A stretch of DNA of 64,000 nt from Ahrensia sp. (GTDB lineage Bacteria; Pseudomonadota; Alphaproteobacteria; Rhizobiales; Rhizobiaceae): NCBI GenBank assembly GCA_002706335.1, contig PAKZ01000035.1, positions 123,455 to 187,454 on the forward strand, written 5' to 3'. The notes beneath the pieces are model-generated. The model was given only the letters and a program-made list of their open reading frames with translations. It did no database searches and had not been told where the DNA came from. This document shows, piece by piece, positions 34,954 through 43,418 of the stretch (position 1 is the first letter of the stretch; the number at the start of each line of letters is the position of its first letter). The translations under genes and the position numbers were made by a program.

Positions 34954-35985
34954 TTACTCCGAAAGCCGCTTCTTCAGGAGGTCCAGATATTCCTCGTTGC
35001 CGCCCGTTTCCGCCGGTTCCGGTTTCGCCGTGCAGCGCGGCGTGTAGTCCAGCGCCAGCCCGGCCTTCACGCAAGCGCCGATCTGCCAGCCGGGCGGGAT
35101 CGCGGTCAGGTCCACCGTCTTCCATTTCGGGTGGCCGGTCTCCTTCAGCTTGTCGAGCCCGGTCACGATCAGGTTGGAGAAATCCGAGACGCTCGCGCAG
35201 CTCTCGCGGTGATAGGCGTTGCGCGCCGGGTCGTAATCATAGGTCATCAGCACGGCCTTGACCGCGATCAGGTCGACCGCGTCGGTCTGGAAACCGTAGG
35301 TTCCGGCGGGGATCGTCGCCTTGGTATAAGTCGCCAGCAGCGGCGCTTCGGTGATCGGCAGCAGATGAAACTGCGCCGGGTCGATCTCGGCGTCCTTGAA
35401 CAGCGAGGCCGGCGCGCCGGCGACATAGAAGAAGGCGTCGATCTCACCCGACAAGAGCTTTGGCAGCGCCTGGTCGGGGTTGAGCGGCAGCCGTTCCGCC
35501 GCCTTCACCTGCAAGATGTCGAGCACCAGCGAGGCGGTCAGGAACGTGCCGGAATCCTGCACCCCGACGGCGACCTTTTTGCCCGCCAGATCGCGCACGC
35601 CGGCAATGTCAGCGCGGGCCAGAACATGCACTTCCTCGTCATAGAGCGGGAACATGATCTTCACGCCGCGCACCGCGTCCTGCACCTCCGCATCGCCCTT
35701 TTCGAAGGTCTTCAGATATTCCAGCACGTCGCTCTGCACGATGCCGAACTGCGTGTTGCGCCGCTTGCGCACGCCGATGAAGTTTTCCAGCGACCCGGCG
35801 CTTTCCACCACGTTCAGCGTCAGCCCGCATTGCGCGCCAAGCCCCGCGATATCGCGGCCGATCTGGATATAGGTGCCGGTCGGCCCGCCCGTCATGATGT
35901 TGCGCTCGAACTCCTGCGCGCCTGCCAAATTCGCGGTGAAGACCGCCAGCAGGACGGCTGCGATGCGGAAAATGAAAGCTTTCAT
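34954..35985 (-). CDS. TAXI-family TRAP transporter solute-binding protein
   Basis: 343 residues with a cleavable signal peptide ending A-G-A-Q-E. The TAXI signature T-G-G-P-T-G-T-Y-I-Q-I-G-R is followed by E-S-A-G-S-L-E-N, Q-F-G-I-V-Q-S-D and G-V-Q-D-S-G-T-F. Such periplasmic receptors usually deliver a dicarboxylate or amino acid to fused TRAP membrane subunits, but no DctQ/DctM genes are in the window. A coiled-coil membrane protein gene lies 17 bp upstream on the same strand, so the pair may have another function, such as sensing. Confidence 0.85.
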   Translation of the reverse strand: MKAFIFRIAAVLLAVFTANLAGAQEFERNIMTGGPTGTYIQIGRDIAGLGAQCGLTLNVVESAGSLENFIGVRKRRNTQFGIVQSDVLEYLKTFEKGDAEVQDAVRGVKIMFPLYDEEVHVLARADIAGVRDLAGKKVAVGVQDSGTFLTASLVLDILQVKAAERLPLNPDQALPKLLSGEIDAFFYVAGAPASLFKDAEIDPAQFHLLPITEAPLLATYTKATIPAGTYGFQTDAVDLIAVKAVLMTYDYDPARNAYHRESCASVSDFSNLIVTGLDKLKETGHPKWKTVDLTAIPPGWQIGACVKAGLALDYTPRCTAKPEPAETGGNEEYLDLLKKRLSE

Positions 35986-36002
35986 CGGTCGGTCTCCTTG
36001 TC

Positions 36003-36941
36003 TCAGCAGCCGCTGTTCAGGTCGCGGATCAGATTGCGCAGCGCCAGGATCGGCACGTCGTCGAATACGTCTTCCAGCGCCGTGGTCACGCAGGCACCTG
36101 AAATCAGCGCATCCTTGAGCGCCTGCCGGTCGGCCGGAGCGAGCGCATCCAGCCCCGGTGCGTCGCGCAAAGCCGCTTCGACAGCCTGCGCATCGCGCGG
36201 CGTCGACGAAGCGTCACCGCCTTCCGCCGAGGCCTCGCCCGGCGCCGCGCCAGTCTCGCCCGGCTTTTTCGCACCCGTCCCGGTCGTCTCGGCCTCAAGC
36301 ACCGCGATCTCGTGCCGCGCCGCATCCAGCGCGCCTTCAAGTTCCGCGATCCGCGCTGCGCCCGCCGCCTTGTCGTCGGTCAGCGCCGCAATTTCACGGG
36401 TCAGATCCTCGATCCGCACCTTCGCCGCCTCGGCTTCTCCGGCAAGCCGGTCCCGTTCGGCGGTCAGGCCAGGCAACACCTCGTCGCGCAACCGCGCCAG
36501 TTCGGCGGCGATCTCGTTCTCCGCACTGGCCGCGCTGTCGGTCAGCGCCGCGATCCGGGCGTTCAGTGCGCGAATCTCTCCGGACTGCTCCTCGGTCTTG
36601 GCCAACGCCTGGTCTTTCTCGGCGGTCACGGCGGCAAGCTCCTGCGTCAGCGCGTCGATCCGCTCGGCCTGCCCACCGTCGCCTGCGGCTTCCCTTTCGG
36701 CAAGCGCGCGCTGGCTTGTCTCCAGCTCGCTTTTCAGCCGGTCGTTTTCGCGTTCTAGCGCGTCAGCCGCACGTTGCGCATCCACGATGGCGGTCCCCTC
36801 GCCTTGCCCGAGAAAGCGCAGCACGCCGTATCCGCCCGCGAGCCCGAGCGCGAAGGCGATCAGCACTGCGAAAAGGGAAAGCCCGCGTCCGCCCGATTTC
36901 CCGGACTGCACCTCGCTGTCCCGACCCCACTGGCTCGCCAC
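36003..36941 (-). CDS. single-pass membrane protein with long coiled coil
   Basis: About 312 residues. One membrane helix near the N terminus (L-S-L-F-A-V-L-I-A-F-A-L-G-L-A-G-G) is followed by about 170 residues of alanine/glutamate-rich coiled coil, a Gly/Ala/Glu-rich linker and a conserved-looking C-terminal globular tail (A-P-A-D-R-Q-A-L-K-D-A-L, I-S-G-A-C-V, L-N-S-G-C-stop). The start is uncertain: GTG 36941 is used here, and a TTG at 37037 would add 32 residues. No family recognised. Probably co-transcribed with the TAXI gene downstream. Confidence 0.65.
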   Translation of the reverse strand: MASQWGRDSEVQSGKSGGRGLSLFAVLIAFALGLAGGYGVLRFLGQGEGTAIVDAQRAADALERENDRLKSELETSQRALAEREAAGDGGQAERIDALTQELAAVTAEKDQALAKTEEQSGEIRALNARIAALTDSAASAENEIAAELARLRDEVLPGLTAERDRLAGEAEAAKVRIEDLTREIAALTDDKAAGAARIAELEGALDAARHEIAVLEAETTGTGAKKPGETGAAPGEASAEGGDASSTPRDAQAVEAALRDAPGLDALAPADRQALKDALISGACVTTALEDVFDDVPILALRNLIRDLNSGC

Positions 36942-37134
36942 CTTCGTCTGGTCCCCGTATCGCGTTTGGTTTCGTTCGGCCGAACATGTCCGGCCGGCGC
37001 TCGGTTTCGGGGTAGCCCGAATTGCCGGACCGGGCAAGCGAACGGCTTGGATGCCGGGCTTCCCTTACAGATTTGTAATTAGGCCTGCCGCGCTTTGGCC
37101 CCTATCCTGCCCAAATCGGAAAGGGAGACGAACC

Positions 37135-37275
37135 ATGCGCTTCTACCTGCTCGTCCTCGCCGTCATGGCCGCCGGAATCGGCGTAAACACGGCCATGGCC
37201 CAGCAGCCGTCCGCCAATATCCAGCTGAGCCCCGTCGCCACCGACCTAGCTCCGCACCCGGCCTCAGCCGGATGA
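37135..37275 (+). CDS. small secreted peptide
   Basis: 46 residues: signal peptide M-R-F-Y-L-L-V-L-A-V-M-A-A-G-I-G-V-N-T-A-M-A, then about 24 mature residues rich in Pro, Ala, Ser. AAGGGAGA lies 8 bp before ATG 37135, which supports translation. It stops 4 bp before the convergent MFS gene ends. Function unknown. Confidence 0.5.
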   Translation: MRFYLLVLAVMAAGIGVNTAMAQQPSANIQLSPVATDLAPHPASAG

Positions 37276-37279
37276 CCGC

Positions 37280-38725
37280 CTATTCCGCAGGCGTATGGGT
37301 CCTGAAGGCGCGGATGCGCGCCAGCGAAACGATCGCGGCCAGCGCAGCGAAACAGGCGCCCAGCGCCAGCGCCCATCCTCCTCCGGTCACGCCGAGCCGC
37401 GCCATGACCAGCGCCGCCAGCGCCGCCCCCACCGTCTGGCCGGTCAATCGCGCGGTGCCGAGCATGCCCCCGGCAGCACCACTGCGCACCTTCGGCGCGG
37501 AGGTGATTAGGGTCGTGTTGTTGGGCGACTGGAAAAACCCGAATCCCGCCCCGCAAAGCGCCATCCTCCATCCGATGTCGGCCAGCGAAGCGCCCTCGGG
37601 CAAGAGCGCCAGCGCCGCCAGCCCGGCGGCAAGCCCGGCGAGGCCGATGCCACCGAGAATGGCCGGCGAATACCGGTCCGACAGCCGACCGGCGATCGTC
37701 GCCGAAACCGCATTGGCGAGCGGCCAGGGCATCATAAGGAGGCCAACAGTGCCGGGCGCGAAGCCCATCACCGTCTGGAAGGTGAAAGGCAGCGACACAA
37801 AGGCCAGCATCTGCGCCGAAAACGAGGCGATCGACGTACCGATGGACATGGCGAAGACCGGCCGTTTTAGGAGATCGAGCGGCAGCATAGGCTCTGCCAT
37901 GGTCAGTTCGCGGCGCACCAGCAGAGTCCCGCAGATCGCAAGGGCCGCGAATTCGCCGGCAATCAGCGCGACGGGAAGACCGTGAGAAAACGAGTCGAGC
38001 AACACGACCAGAAGGCCGATCGTCACCGCGCACAGGATCGCGCTCTTCCAGTCGAAGCGGCGGTCGGCGAGATCGCTCGCCGGCAGGAACCGCGCGGCCA
38101 TTGCAAAGGCGGCCAGACCAAGCGGCAGGTTGATCGCAAAAAGCCACGGCCATTTCGCGTAGCTCAGTATGACGCCGGCAAGCGTCGGACCGACTGTCGC
38201 CGCCGTTCCGACGCAAAAGGCATTGATGCCGATGGCGGTGCCCAGCATCGCCTTTGGCACGATATATCGCAGCATCGCGGCATTGCAGCTCATCACGCCG
38301 GCCGCGCCGATTCCCTGGAAGACCCGCGCGGCAATCAGCATCGTCAATGACCCGGACAGGGCACAGGCAAGCGAGGCGGCTGTGAAAAGCGCGATGCCTG
38401 ACAGATAGACCCGGCGGTAGCCATGGATCTCGCCGAGAGAAGCGAACGGCAGCAGTCCCATTGCCACGACGAGCTGGAATCCATTGACGATCCACACCGA
38501 GGCCGAGGGCTCGGCGCCAAATTCGGCGGCGATTGTCGGCAGCGCCACGATAGCGATAGAGCCGTCCAGCACGGCAAGCGAGACCGTCATCAGAACCGCT
38601 GCCCAGGCCCAATAACGCTCAGGCGCATCGAGCCCGTCCTGGGCTGGAACTGCGGACGGTCGTTGAAGCAAGACTTGCCACTCCGTTTTGTCTGCGGCGG
38701 GGGGGAAGGCCGTACCGGCCCGCAC
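37280..38725 (-). CDS. MFS transporter, DHA2/EmrB-QacA-like drug exporter
   Basis: About 481 residues with roughly 14 membrane helices. Visible family traits: L-D-G-S-I-A-I-V-A-L-P-T-I in helix 1, W-I-V-N-G-F-Q-L, R-V-F-Q-G-I-G-A-A, and helix 5 motif C G-P-T-L-A-G-V-I. It probably exports toxic organic compounds by proton antiport. The start is uncertain: a GTG at 38725 and a TTG at 38671, the latter preceded by GGAG, are both possible. It is divergent from an SDR gene. Confidence 0.85.
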   Translation of the reverse strand: MRAGTAFPPAADKTEWQVLLQRPSAVPAQDGLDAPERYWAWAAVLMTVSLAVLDGSIAIVALPTIAAEFGAEPSASVWIVNGFQLVVAMGLLPFASLGEIHGYRRVYLSGIALFTAASLACALSGSLTMLIAARVFQGIGAAGVMSCNAAMLRYIVPKAMLGTAIGINAFCVGTAATVGPTLAGVILSYAKWPWLFAINLPLGLAAFAMAARFLPASDLADRRFDWKSAILCAVTIGLLVVLLDSFSHGLPVALIAGEFAALAICGTLLVRRELTMAEPMLPLDLLKRPVFAMSIGTSIASFSAQMLAFVSLPFTFQTVMGFAPGTVGLLMMPWPLANAVSATIAGRLSDRYSPAILGGIGLAGLAAGLAALALLPEGASLADIGWRMALCGAGFGFFQSPNNTTLITSAPKVRSGAAGGMLGTARLTGQTVGAALAALVMARLGVTGGGWALALGACFAALAAIVSLARIRAFRTHTPAE

Positions 38726-38879
38726 CGGACAGTGCGGATACGATCATTCACATGTAAAGCAACTAGGCCCTTCCGGCACGCCCCGCAAGTACTGCTTGCT
38801 TCCGGTTTGGCGCGATCGTTCAATACTTCTTCCGGCGCATCGCGAAGACTGGCGGCACTGCAATCGAGTGGACACACCC

Positions 38880-39611
38880 ATGAAAGATCTGTCCGCAAAG
38901 ACCGTTCTGATCACCGGCGCCAATCGCGGCATAGGCCGCGCGCTTGCCCGCGAATATGCCGCCGCCGGCGCCCATGTCCTGGGCGTCGCGCGTTGTCCCG
39001 CCGAGGATCCTTCGGGCGGCGCCGTCGAGTGGATCGCGGCCGACTTGTCCCGCCCCGATGGTTGGACCCGCATCATCGAGGCGGTTGCCGGTTCGGGCCG
39101 CACGCTCGACATCCTTGTCAACAATGCGGGCATTCAGCAGGCGATCGACCTCGATGCGACGACGGCGGAGGCTTTCCGCGAAAAGGCGCAGGCCGAGATC
39201 GCCGTCAATCTCGTCGCACCGCTTTGCCTCGCCCAGGGCCTCATTCCTCACATGCGCCGGCCCGGCGCCACGATCGTCAACATCACCTCGATCCTGTCGC
39301 GCCATCCCAAGGCCTCCGCCCCGGTTTATTGCGCCACCAAGGCCGGCCTCGCCTCCTTCACCGACGCCCTGCGCCTGCAACTCGCGCCGCTCGGCATCCA
39401 TGTCGCGGAAGCGATCCCGCCCCTGGTGGCGACAGACATGACCGCCGGTCGCGGCGGCGGGTCGAAACTGTCGCCGGAAGCCATGGCGAGAGCCATCGTC
39501 GAAGGCGTCGCGCGCGGCAGCAAGCGCATCGCGCCGGGTCTTTCCCGCGCTTTCCTGATGATCGACCGCATCGCCCCGGAAATCGCCGCAGCCATGATGG
39601 CAAAGAGCTGA
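38880..39611 (+). CDS. SDR family oxidoreductase
   Basis: 243 residues, classical short-chain dehydrogenase. Cofactor motif T-G-A-N-R-G-I-G, N-N-A-G-I-Q, catalytic serine in N-I-T-S-I-L-S, and Y-C-A-T-K (Y-x3-K). Residues after the third strand (R in V-A-R-C) suggest NADPH. The C-terminal half resembles DltE/YciK-type SDRs. Substrate unknown. The stop is four bases before the AraC gene, so the two probably form an operon. Confidence 0.87.
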   Translation: MKDLSAKTVLITGANRGIGRALAREYAAAGAHVLGVARCPAEDPSGGAVEWIAADLSRPDGWTRIIEAVAGSGRTLDILVNNAGIQQAIDLDATTAEAFREKAQAEIAVNLVAPLCLAQGLIPHMRRPGATIVNITSILSRHPKASAPVYCATKAGLASFTDALRLQLAPLGIHVAEAIPPLVATDMTAGRGGGSKLSPEAMARAIVEGVARGSKRIAPGLSRAFLMIDRIAPEIAAAMMAKS

Positions 39612-39614
39612 CCC

Positions 39615-40541
39615 GTGGCGATGCGGCGCGAAGAAAATTTCGCCAGCGCCAGCCTCGTGGCGCTGGTGATCGGATCAGCAATCGAGGCCGACCCGGACCT
39701 CTTGCCGCCCGGCACGAAGGCGCCGGACCCGATGCGGGATGCGAGAGTGTCCGCATCCGGCAAACGCGAACTCCTGCGGCATATCCATGAAAGACGCGGC
39801 GCCGGGCCGCTGCTCTGCATCGGCCGCCATCTCGGCAACGCCGCCGCCTCGCCCGTCCTCGCGGTGCTCGCCAATGCCGGGCGGCCGGACATCCTTGTCG
39901 ACAAATGGCTTCGGCTCGAACGCTATGGTCACGCCACCAACCGCACGAAGATCGTCCTGGAAAACAATTGCGCGCTCGACTGCCGTCGCTATGCGCGGGG
40001 CTTTCCTCCGACACCGGCCGAAAACGCGCTTATCGCCGGATTTCTCTTCGGCCTGTGCGGCCTCGCCGGCGCACGAGGCCGTATGCTCGACATCGACGGC
40101 CAGCGTTTCGACGCACGGACCGCCGCGACGGCCGGTCCGCTTGCCGGCGACGGTGCCCGTTTCCGCATCACCTGGAACGAATGGATCCTCCAGCCAGCCG
40201 CCTCCCCGGACGCGCCCGGCTCCGAACCGCTGGCCGAGCGGTTGGACACGCTCCTCTCAACCGATGTGGCGCGCAATTGGAGCCTTGGCGAAGCAGCCGG
40301 GCGTTTGGCGATTTCAACCCGCAGCCTGCAGCGCGAACTCGGCGCGCAGGGCCTTACCTTCTCGACCGTCCTGCGCCGCGTCCGCGTCGACGAGGCAGCG
40401 CGTCTTCTGCGCGCCGATACGGCCTCGCTCGCGGAGATCGGTTATTGCTGCGGCTATGCCGACCAGCCCCATTTCCAGCGCGATTTCCGCCGTGCGCTCA
40501 ATATGAGCCCCGGCGAATACCGCCGGGTGGCGATCGGCTGA
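39615..40541 (+). CDS. AraC family transcriptional regulator
   Basis: 308 residues. The N-terminal two-thirds is an unassigned sensor domain; the C terminus has the double helix-turn-helix: L-G-E-A-A-G-R-L-A-I-S-T-R-S-L-Q-R-E-L then I-G-Y-C-C-G-Y-A-D-Q-P-H-F-Q-R-D-F-R-R and S-P-G-E-Y-R. GTG 39615 or ATG 39621 could start it. Coupled with the SDR gene and near the divergent MFS exporter, which are likely regulatory targets. Confidence 0.87.
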   Translation: MAMRREENFASASLVALVIGSAIEADPDLLPPGTKAPDPMRDARVSASGKRELLRHIHERRGAGPLLCIGRHLGNAAASPVLAVLANAGRPDILVDKWLRLERYGHATNRTKIVLENNCALDCRRYARGFPPTPAENALIAGFLFGLCGLAGARGRMLDIDGQRFDARTAATAGPLAGDGARFRITWNEWILQPAASPDAPGSEPLAERLDTLLSTDVARNWSLGEAAGRLAISTRSLQRELGAQGLTFSTVLRRVRVDEAARLLRADTASLAEIGYCCGYADQPHFQRDFRRALNMSPGEYRRVAIG

Positions 40542-40592
40542 TCCTCGGCGCCCAGCGAGCGAAGCAAAGCTTGATGGGTGTGACAAACAGGG

Positions 40593-40624
40593 GCCCGCCA
40601 GCGAGCGAAGCTTGAGGGCGGGAC
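40593..40624. repeat. REP-like repeat, copy D
   Basis: GCCCGCC (40593-40599) / GGGCGGG (40616-40622) with core AGCGAGCGAAGCTTGA. A degenerate copy (AGCGAGCGAAGCAAAGC) lies just before it at about 40548-40586. Both sit between two convergent genes. Confidence 0.75.
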
Positions 40625-40640
40625 AGAAAGCACCCCGCCC

Positions 40641-42194
40641 TTACAGCAACCACTCGATCGGCAACCTCCCGAGGAGGCCGATGAACCAGCGGTCGACAAT
40701 CGTCATGCCCGGTTCGGTCTCATGCACCGCCTCGCCGTCCGGTCCGGTCTCGATCCATCTCAACGACCCGCCGTCGAGCCGGACCGAGTATGTGGCCGCC
40801 GCGAAATCGTCGAACCGGCCGACCATGCGTTCCGCCAAGACAGGACTTTCGATCATGAAGCCCATCTCGCAATTAAGGAGCGCAGAACGCGGATCGAAAT
40901 TGAAGGAGCCGACAAAGATCAGCTTGCCATCGATGGCGAGCGTCTTCGCATGCAGGCTCGCCGCAGAAGATCCAGACTTCGAAATCAGCGCGCGGTCGCT
41001 GATCGCGCCCGCTTCGGGTTTGAGCTCGGAAAGCGCGATCCCGGCCTTGAGCAGGGCGCGGCGGTATTTCGCATATCCCGCATGTACCAGCTTCACATCG
41101 GTGGTGACGAAGGCATTTGTGAGAACCCGCAGTTTCACGCCCTTTCGCGCAATACCGGCAAAATGGGAAAGCCCCTTGCGGCCGGGAATGAAATAGGCCG
41201 AAACAAGATCGAGACTGGAGGTCACCGCATCCGTCACCGCGCGCAGCCGGTCGATCATGAGGTGCCCGTCCGGGGCCTTGCCGAGGCCCTTGGCAGGATC
41301 GTCGGCGATCACCTCGGCTTCGACCCATTCGAGCTGCACGTCCCGGCTCACGAAACGATCGGCCGCGCTTCCCTGCATCTGCGACATCGGCTCCACAGCT
41401 GAATGAGGCCCGATGGCCTCATTGCCGGTGAACCAGCCCGGCAGAACTGCATCCGCGGTTTCCACGATCGATTCGACCGGATAGGCCGAGCCGCTGTTCC
41501 AATAGGCGTCGAACACCGCCGCGGTGTCGGGCACTACGGCACCAGCGGCCAGCACGTCGAGGTCGACGAAGAAACCCTCGTCGGTGAGCTCGAAATACTC
41601 GTCGGCCATATTGCGTCCGCCGACGATCGCGACGGCCCCGTCGACGATGAAGGCCTTGTTGTGCATACGCCGGTTCATGCGGAAGAAATCGAAGAAATAG
41701 CTGGCAAATTTCGGATTGCGCACCGGCGACGGATTGAACAGCCGGACTTCGAAATTGTCGCGCGCGGAAAGCACCGCCAGCGTCTCGTCGAGCCCTTCAG
41801 TGCCATTGTCGTCGAGCAGCAGGCGCACCCGCACCCCGCGCTCCGCCGCCTCGAAGAGAGCCTTCAGCAACAGGCGTCCCGACGTGTCGCCATTAAGGAT
41901 GTAATAGAGCGCGTCGATCGAGGCTTCGGCACGCCGCGCCAGCAACAACCGGCTGGCGACGGCGCCGCGACCATCCGGTATTCCGAGAACGCCGGTCTTG
42001 CCGGGATGCCCGGACTGCCCCTCCGCCACCAGCGAGCCAAGCGTCGTCTCCTCGCTCGCGGCGATCGCGCGGCTTTCCCCGCGCGCATTGAGCGGCGGCA
42101 GCGGAAAGGCAAGCCGCGCGACGATCACGCAGGCGCCATAGAGAAGGGCCGCGACAACGAGGACTTCAAGAAACAACATCATGACACGTTCCAT
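40641..42194 (-). CDS. phospholipase D-family protein, cardiolipin synthase-like
   Basis: 517 residues. An N-terminal membrane helix is followed by two PLD domains, each with an HKD motif: H-N-K-A-F-I-V-D-G-A and H-A-K-T-L-A-I-D-G-K, each followed by G-G-R-N or G-S-F-N. The layout matches ClsC/YmdC-type proteins that join phosphatidyl groups to make cardiolipin; nuclease or other lipase activity is possible. The start ATG 42194 is the one directly before the membrane helix, with a later M four residues on. Confidence 0.85.
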   Translation of the reverse strand: MERVMMLFLEVLVVAALLYGACVIVARLAFPLPPLNARGESRAIAASEETTLGSLVAEGQSGHPGKTGVLGIPDGRGAVASRLLLARRAEASIDALYYILNGDTSGRLLLKALFEAAERGVRVRLLLDDNGTEGLDETLAVLSARDNFEVRLFNPSPVRNPKFASYFFDFFRMNRRMHNKAFIVDGAVAIVGGRNMADEYFELTDEGFFVDLDVLAAGAVVPDTAAVFDAYWNSGSAYPVESIVETADAVLPGWFTGNEAIGPHSAVEPMSQMQGSAADRFVSRDVQLEWVEAEVIADDPAKGLGKAPDGHLMIDRLRAVTDAVTSSLDLVSAYFIPGRKGLSHFAGIARKGVKLRVLTNAFVTTDVKLVHAGYAKYRRALLKAGIALSELKPEAGAISDRALISKSGSSAASLHAKTLAIDGKLIFVGSFNFDPRSALLNCEMGFMIESPVLAERMVGRFDDFAAATYSVRLDGGSLRWIETGPDGEAVHETEPGMTIVDRWFIGLLGRLPIEWLL

Positions 42195-42245
42195 AACGCC
42201 GAATCCGCGTCAAGAACACTCGCCCGGTAAGGCGATCGACAGCCC

Positions 42246-42977
42246 TCAGCCGTATCGATCGATGAAATTGCGCAGGATACTCGCCCCAGCTTCCGGATTG
42301 CCGCGCCGCGCGCCGGCGGTTAGCCGATCGGCGTCCTCGGGAGCGAAATAGCCCTTGTCGCGGTAGATGCGAATCCGCAGCGCGAAAACGTCGCCATCAG
42401 CCTCGGGATGAAACTGGGTCGCATAGACGTTTTGGCCGTAACGGATCATCTGGAACGGACAATCTTCGCCCACAACGATGTGAACGCACCCCTCCGGCAG
42501 AGCCTGCACTGCTTCCTTGTGTCCCACGAAGGCATCGAACGGGCCGTCGATGCCGGCAAGCAGCGGGTCGGCGCGGCCCTCCTCGGTCGCCGTCGCCCGC
42601 ACCACTGAGACAGGTTCTCCGTAGCGCTCCTTCGAAACAGTCCCGCCTAGATGATGAGCCAGGATACCGATGCCGTAGCAGCAGCCGAGAAACGGCACGT
42701 CGCCTCCGGTGATCGCCGGCATCAGCCCCATCACCGCATCTTCGATGCGCTTTTCCAGCGGCGACTTGTCCTCCGGTGCGTCCGAGACGCATCCCGGCCC
42801 GCCCCCGACGATCACCCCTGCATAGTCGGCAAGATCGATTTGCGGCAGTTCTTCATGTTCCAGCCGCACGCGGTGGACGCGTTCTTCCGAAAGGCCGCCC
42901 TTGTCGAGGATCGCGCGGAACTCGTCGTCGGAGGCTTCCGCCTCGGGGCGCAACTGCAGGATCAGGAATGGTTTCAT
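42246..42977 (-). CDS. class I glutamine amidotransferase (GMP synthase-like)
   Basis: 243 residues. Catalytic cysteine in L-G-C-C-Y-G-I-G, and histidine/glutamate in Q-F-H-P-E. I-V-G-G-G-P-G precedes the nucleophile as in the free-standing GATase family annotated 'GMP synthase-related'. It may release ammonia from glutamine or act as a gamma-glutamyl hydrolase. The ATG at 42977 begins the typical M-K-P-F-L-I-L strand; a TTG-started extension of 58 residues upstream has no family resemblance. Confidence 0.85.
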   Translation of the reverse strand: MKPFLILQLRPEAEASDDEFRAILDKGGLSEERVHRVRLEHEELPQIDLADYAGVIVGGGPGCVSDAPEDKSPLEKRIEDAVMGLMPAITGGDVPFLGCCYGIGILAHHLGGTVSKERYGEPVSVVRATATEEGRADPLLAGIDGPFDAFVGHKEAVQALPEGCVHIVVGEDCPFQMIRYGQNVYATQFHPEADGDVFALRIRIYRDKGYFAPEDADRLTAGARRGNPEAGASILRNFIDRYG

Positions 42978-43418
42978 GTCGGACGGCCGGCGCTCCGGGG
43001 TTCGGTCGCCGCGCTTATTGAGCCAATCGCCAGCAGCCGTCAAACACCTGACCGGAAATTCCCTTTCCGCGATGAGACGCGCCCATGCAGAGGTTTCTAT
43101 TCCGCGGTCCGAAATGACGGTCGCCGCCGCCTCCCAGCCAATCGAGAACAACTTCGCGTAGATCGCCGCGTTGCGCCATGGCTTCGTCGATCACCATCCG
43201 CCCACCACCAGCTATCACATCACAGAAAACAGCTTCCATTTGGCCGCCAATATCAGCTCAATGTTTGTAAATTTTTTACAATTTTACTGCGTGGAAGTTC
43301 GCACCGCAACATTTCAACACGAATTCCAGATCGAAAATTCCGGATTTCCGTGACTTTCACCTCCTTTCGCCGCAAGGGATCATGACAGAATTTTACAAAT
43401 CGACGAGAGGAAAACGAA
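42978..43418. other. intergenic control region between GATase and isocitrate lyase
   Basis: 440 bp between divergent genes. The left 200 bp are GC-rich without a recognisable gene. The right part is AT-rich and contains the operator-like palindrome at 43265 and a half-site TTTTACAAA at 43391-43399, 20 bp before the aceA start. Confidence 0.6.
43265..43281. promoter_or_regulatory. palindromic operator candidate upstream of aceA
   Basis: TTGTAAA-TTT-TTTACAA, a perfect inverted repeat 138 bp upstream of the aceA start, with a related half-site TTTTACAAA at 43391-43399. In related bacteria glyoxylate genes are controlled by RamB/ScfR-like regulators; linkage to such a regulator is inference. Confidence 0.55.

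Noticed and set aside
34927..37134. Very long plus-strand open frame ahead of the small secreted peptide gene
   Set aside because: It is antisense to the TAXI receptor and coiled-coil genes, which have clear motifs. Its translation is arginine/serine-rich without any domain; only the last 46 codons, with their own ribosome site, look real.
42978..43151. N-terminal extension of the glutamine amidotransferase from an upstream TTG
   Set aside because: The 58 extra residues have no family counterpart. M-K-P-F-L-I-L at 42977 is the typical start.
43015..43239. 74-codon minus-strand frame in the aceA control region, possibly a regulator remnant
   Set aside because: No helix-turn-helix or other motif and no ribosome site; cannot be supported as a gene.
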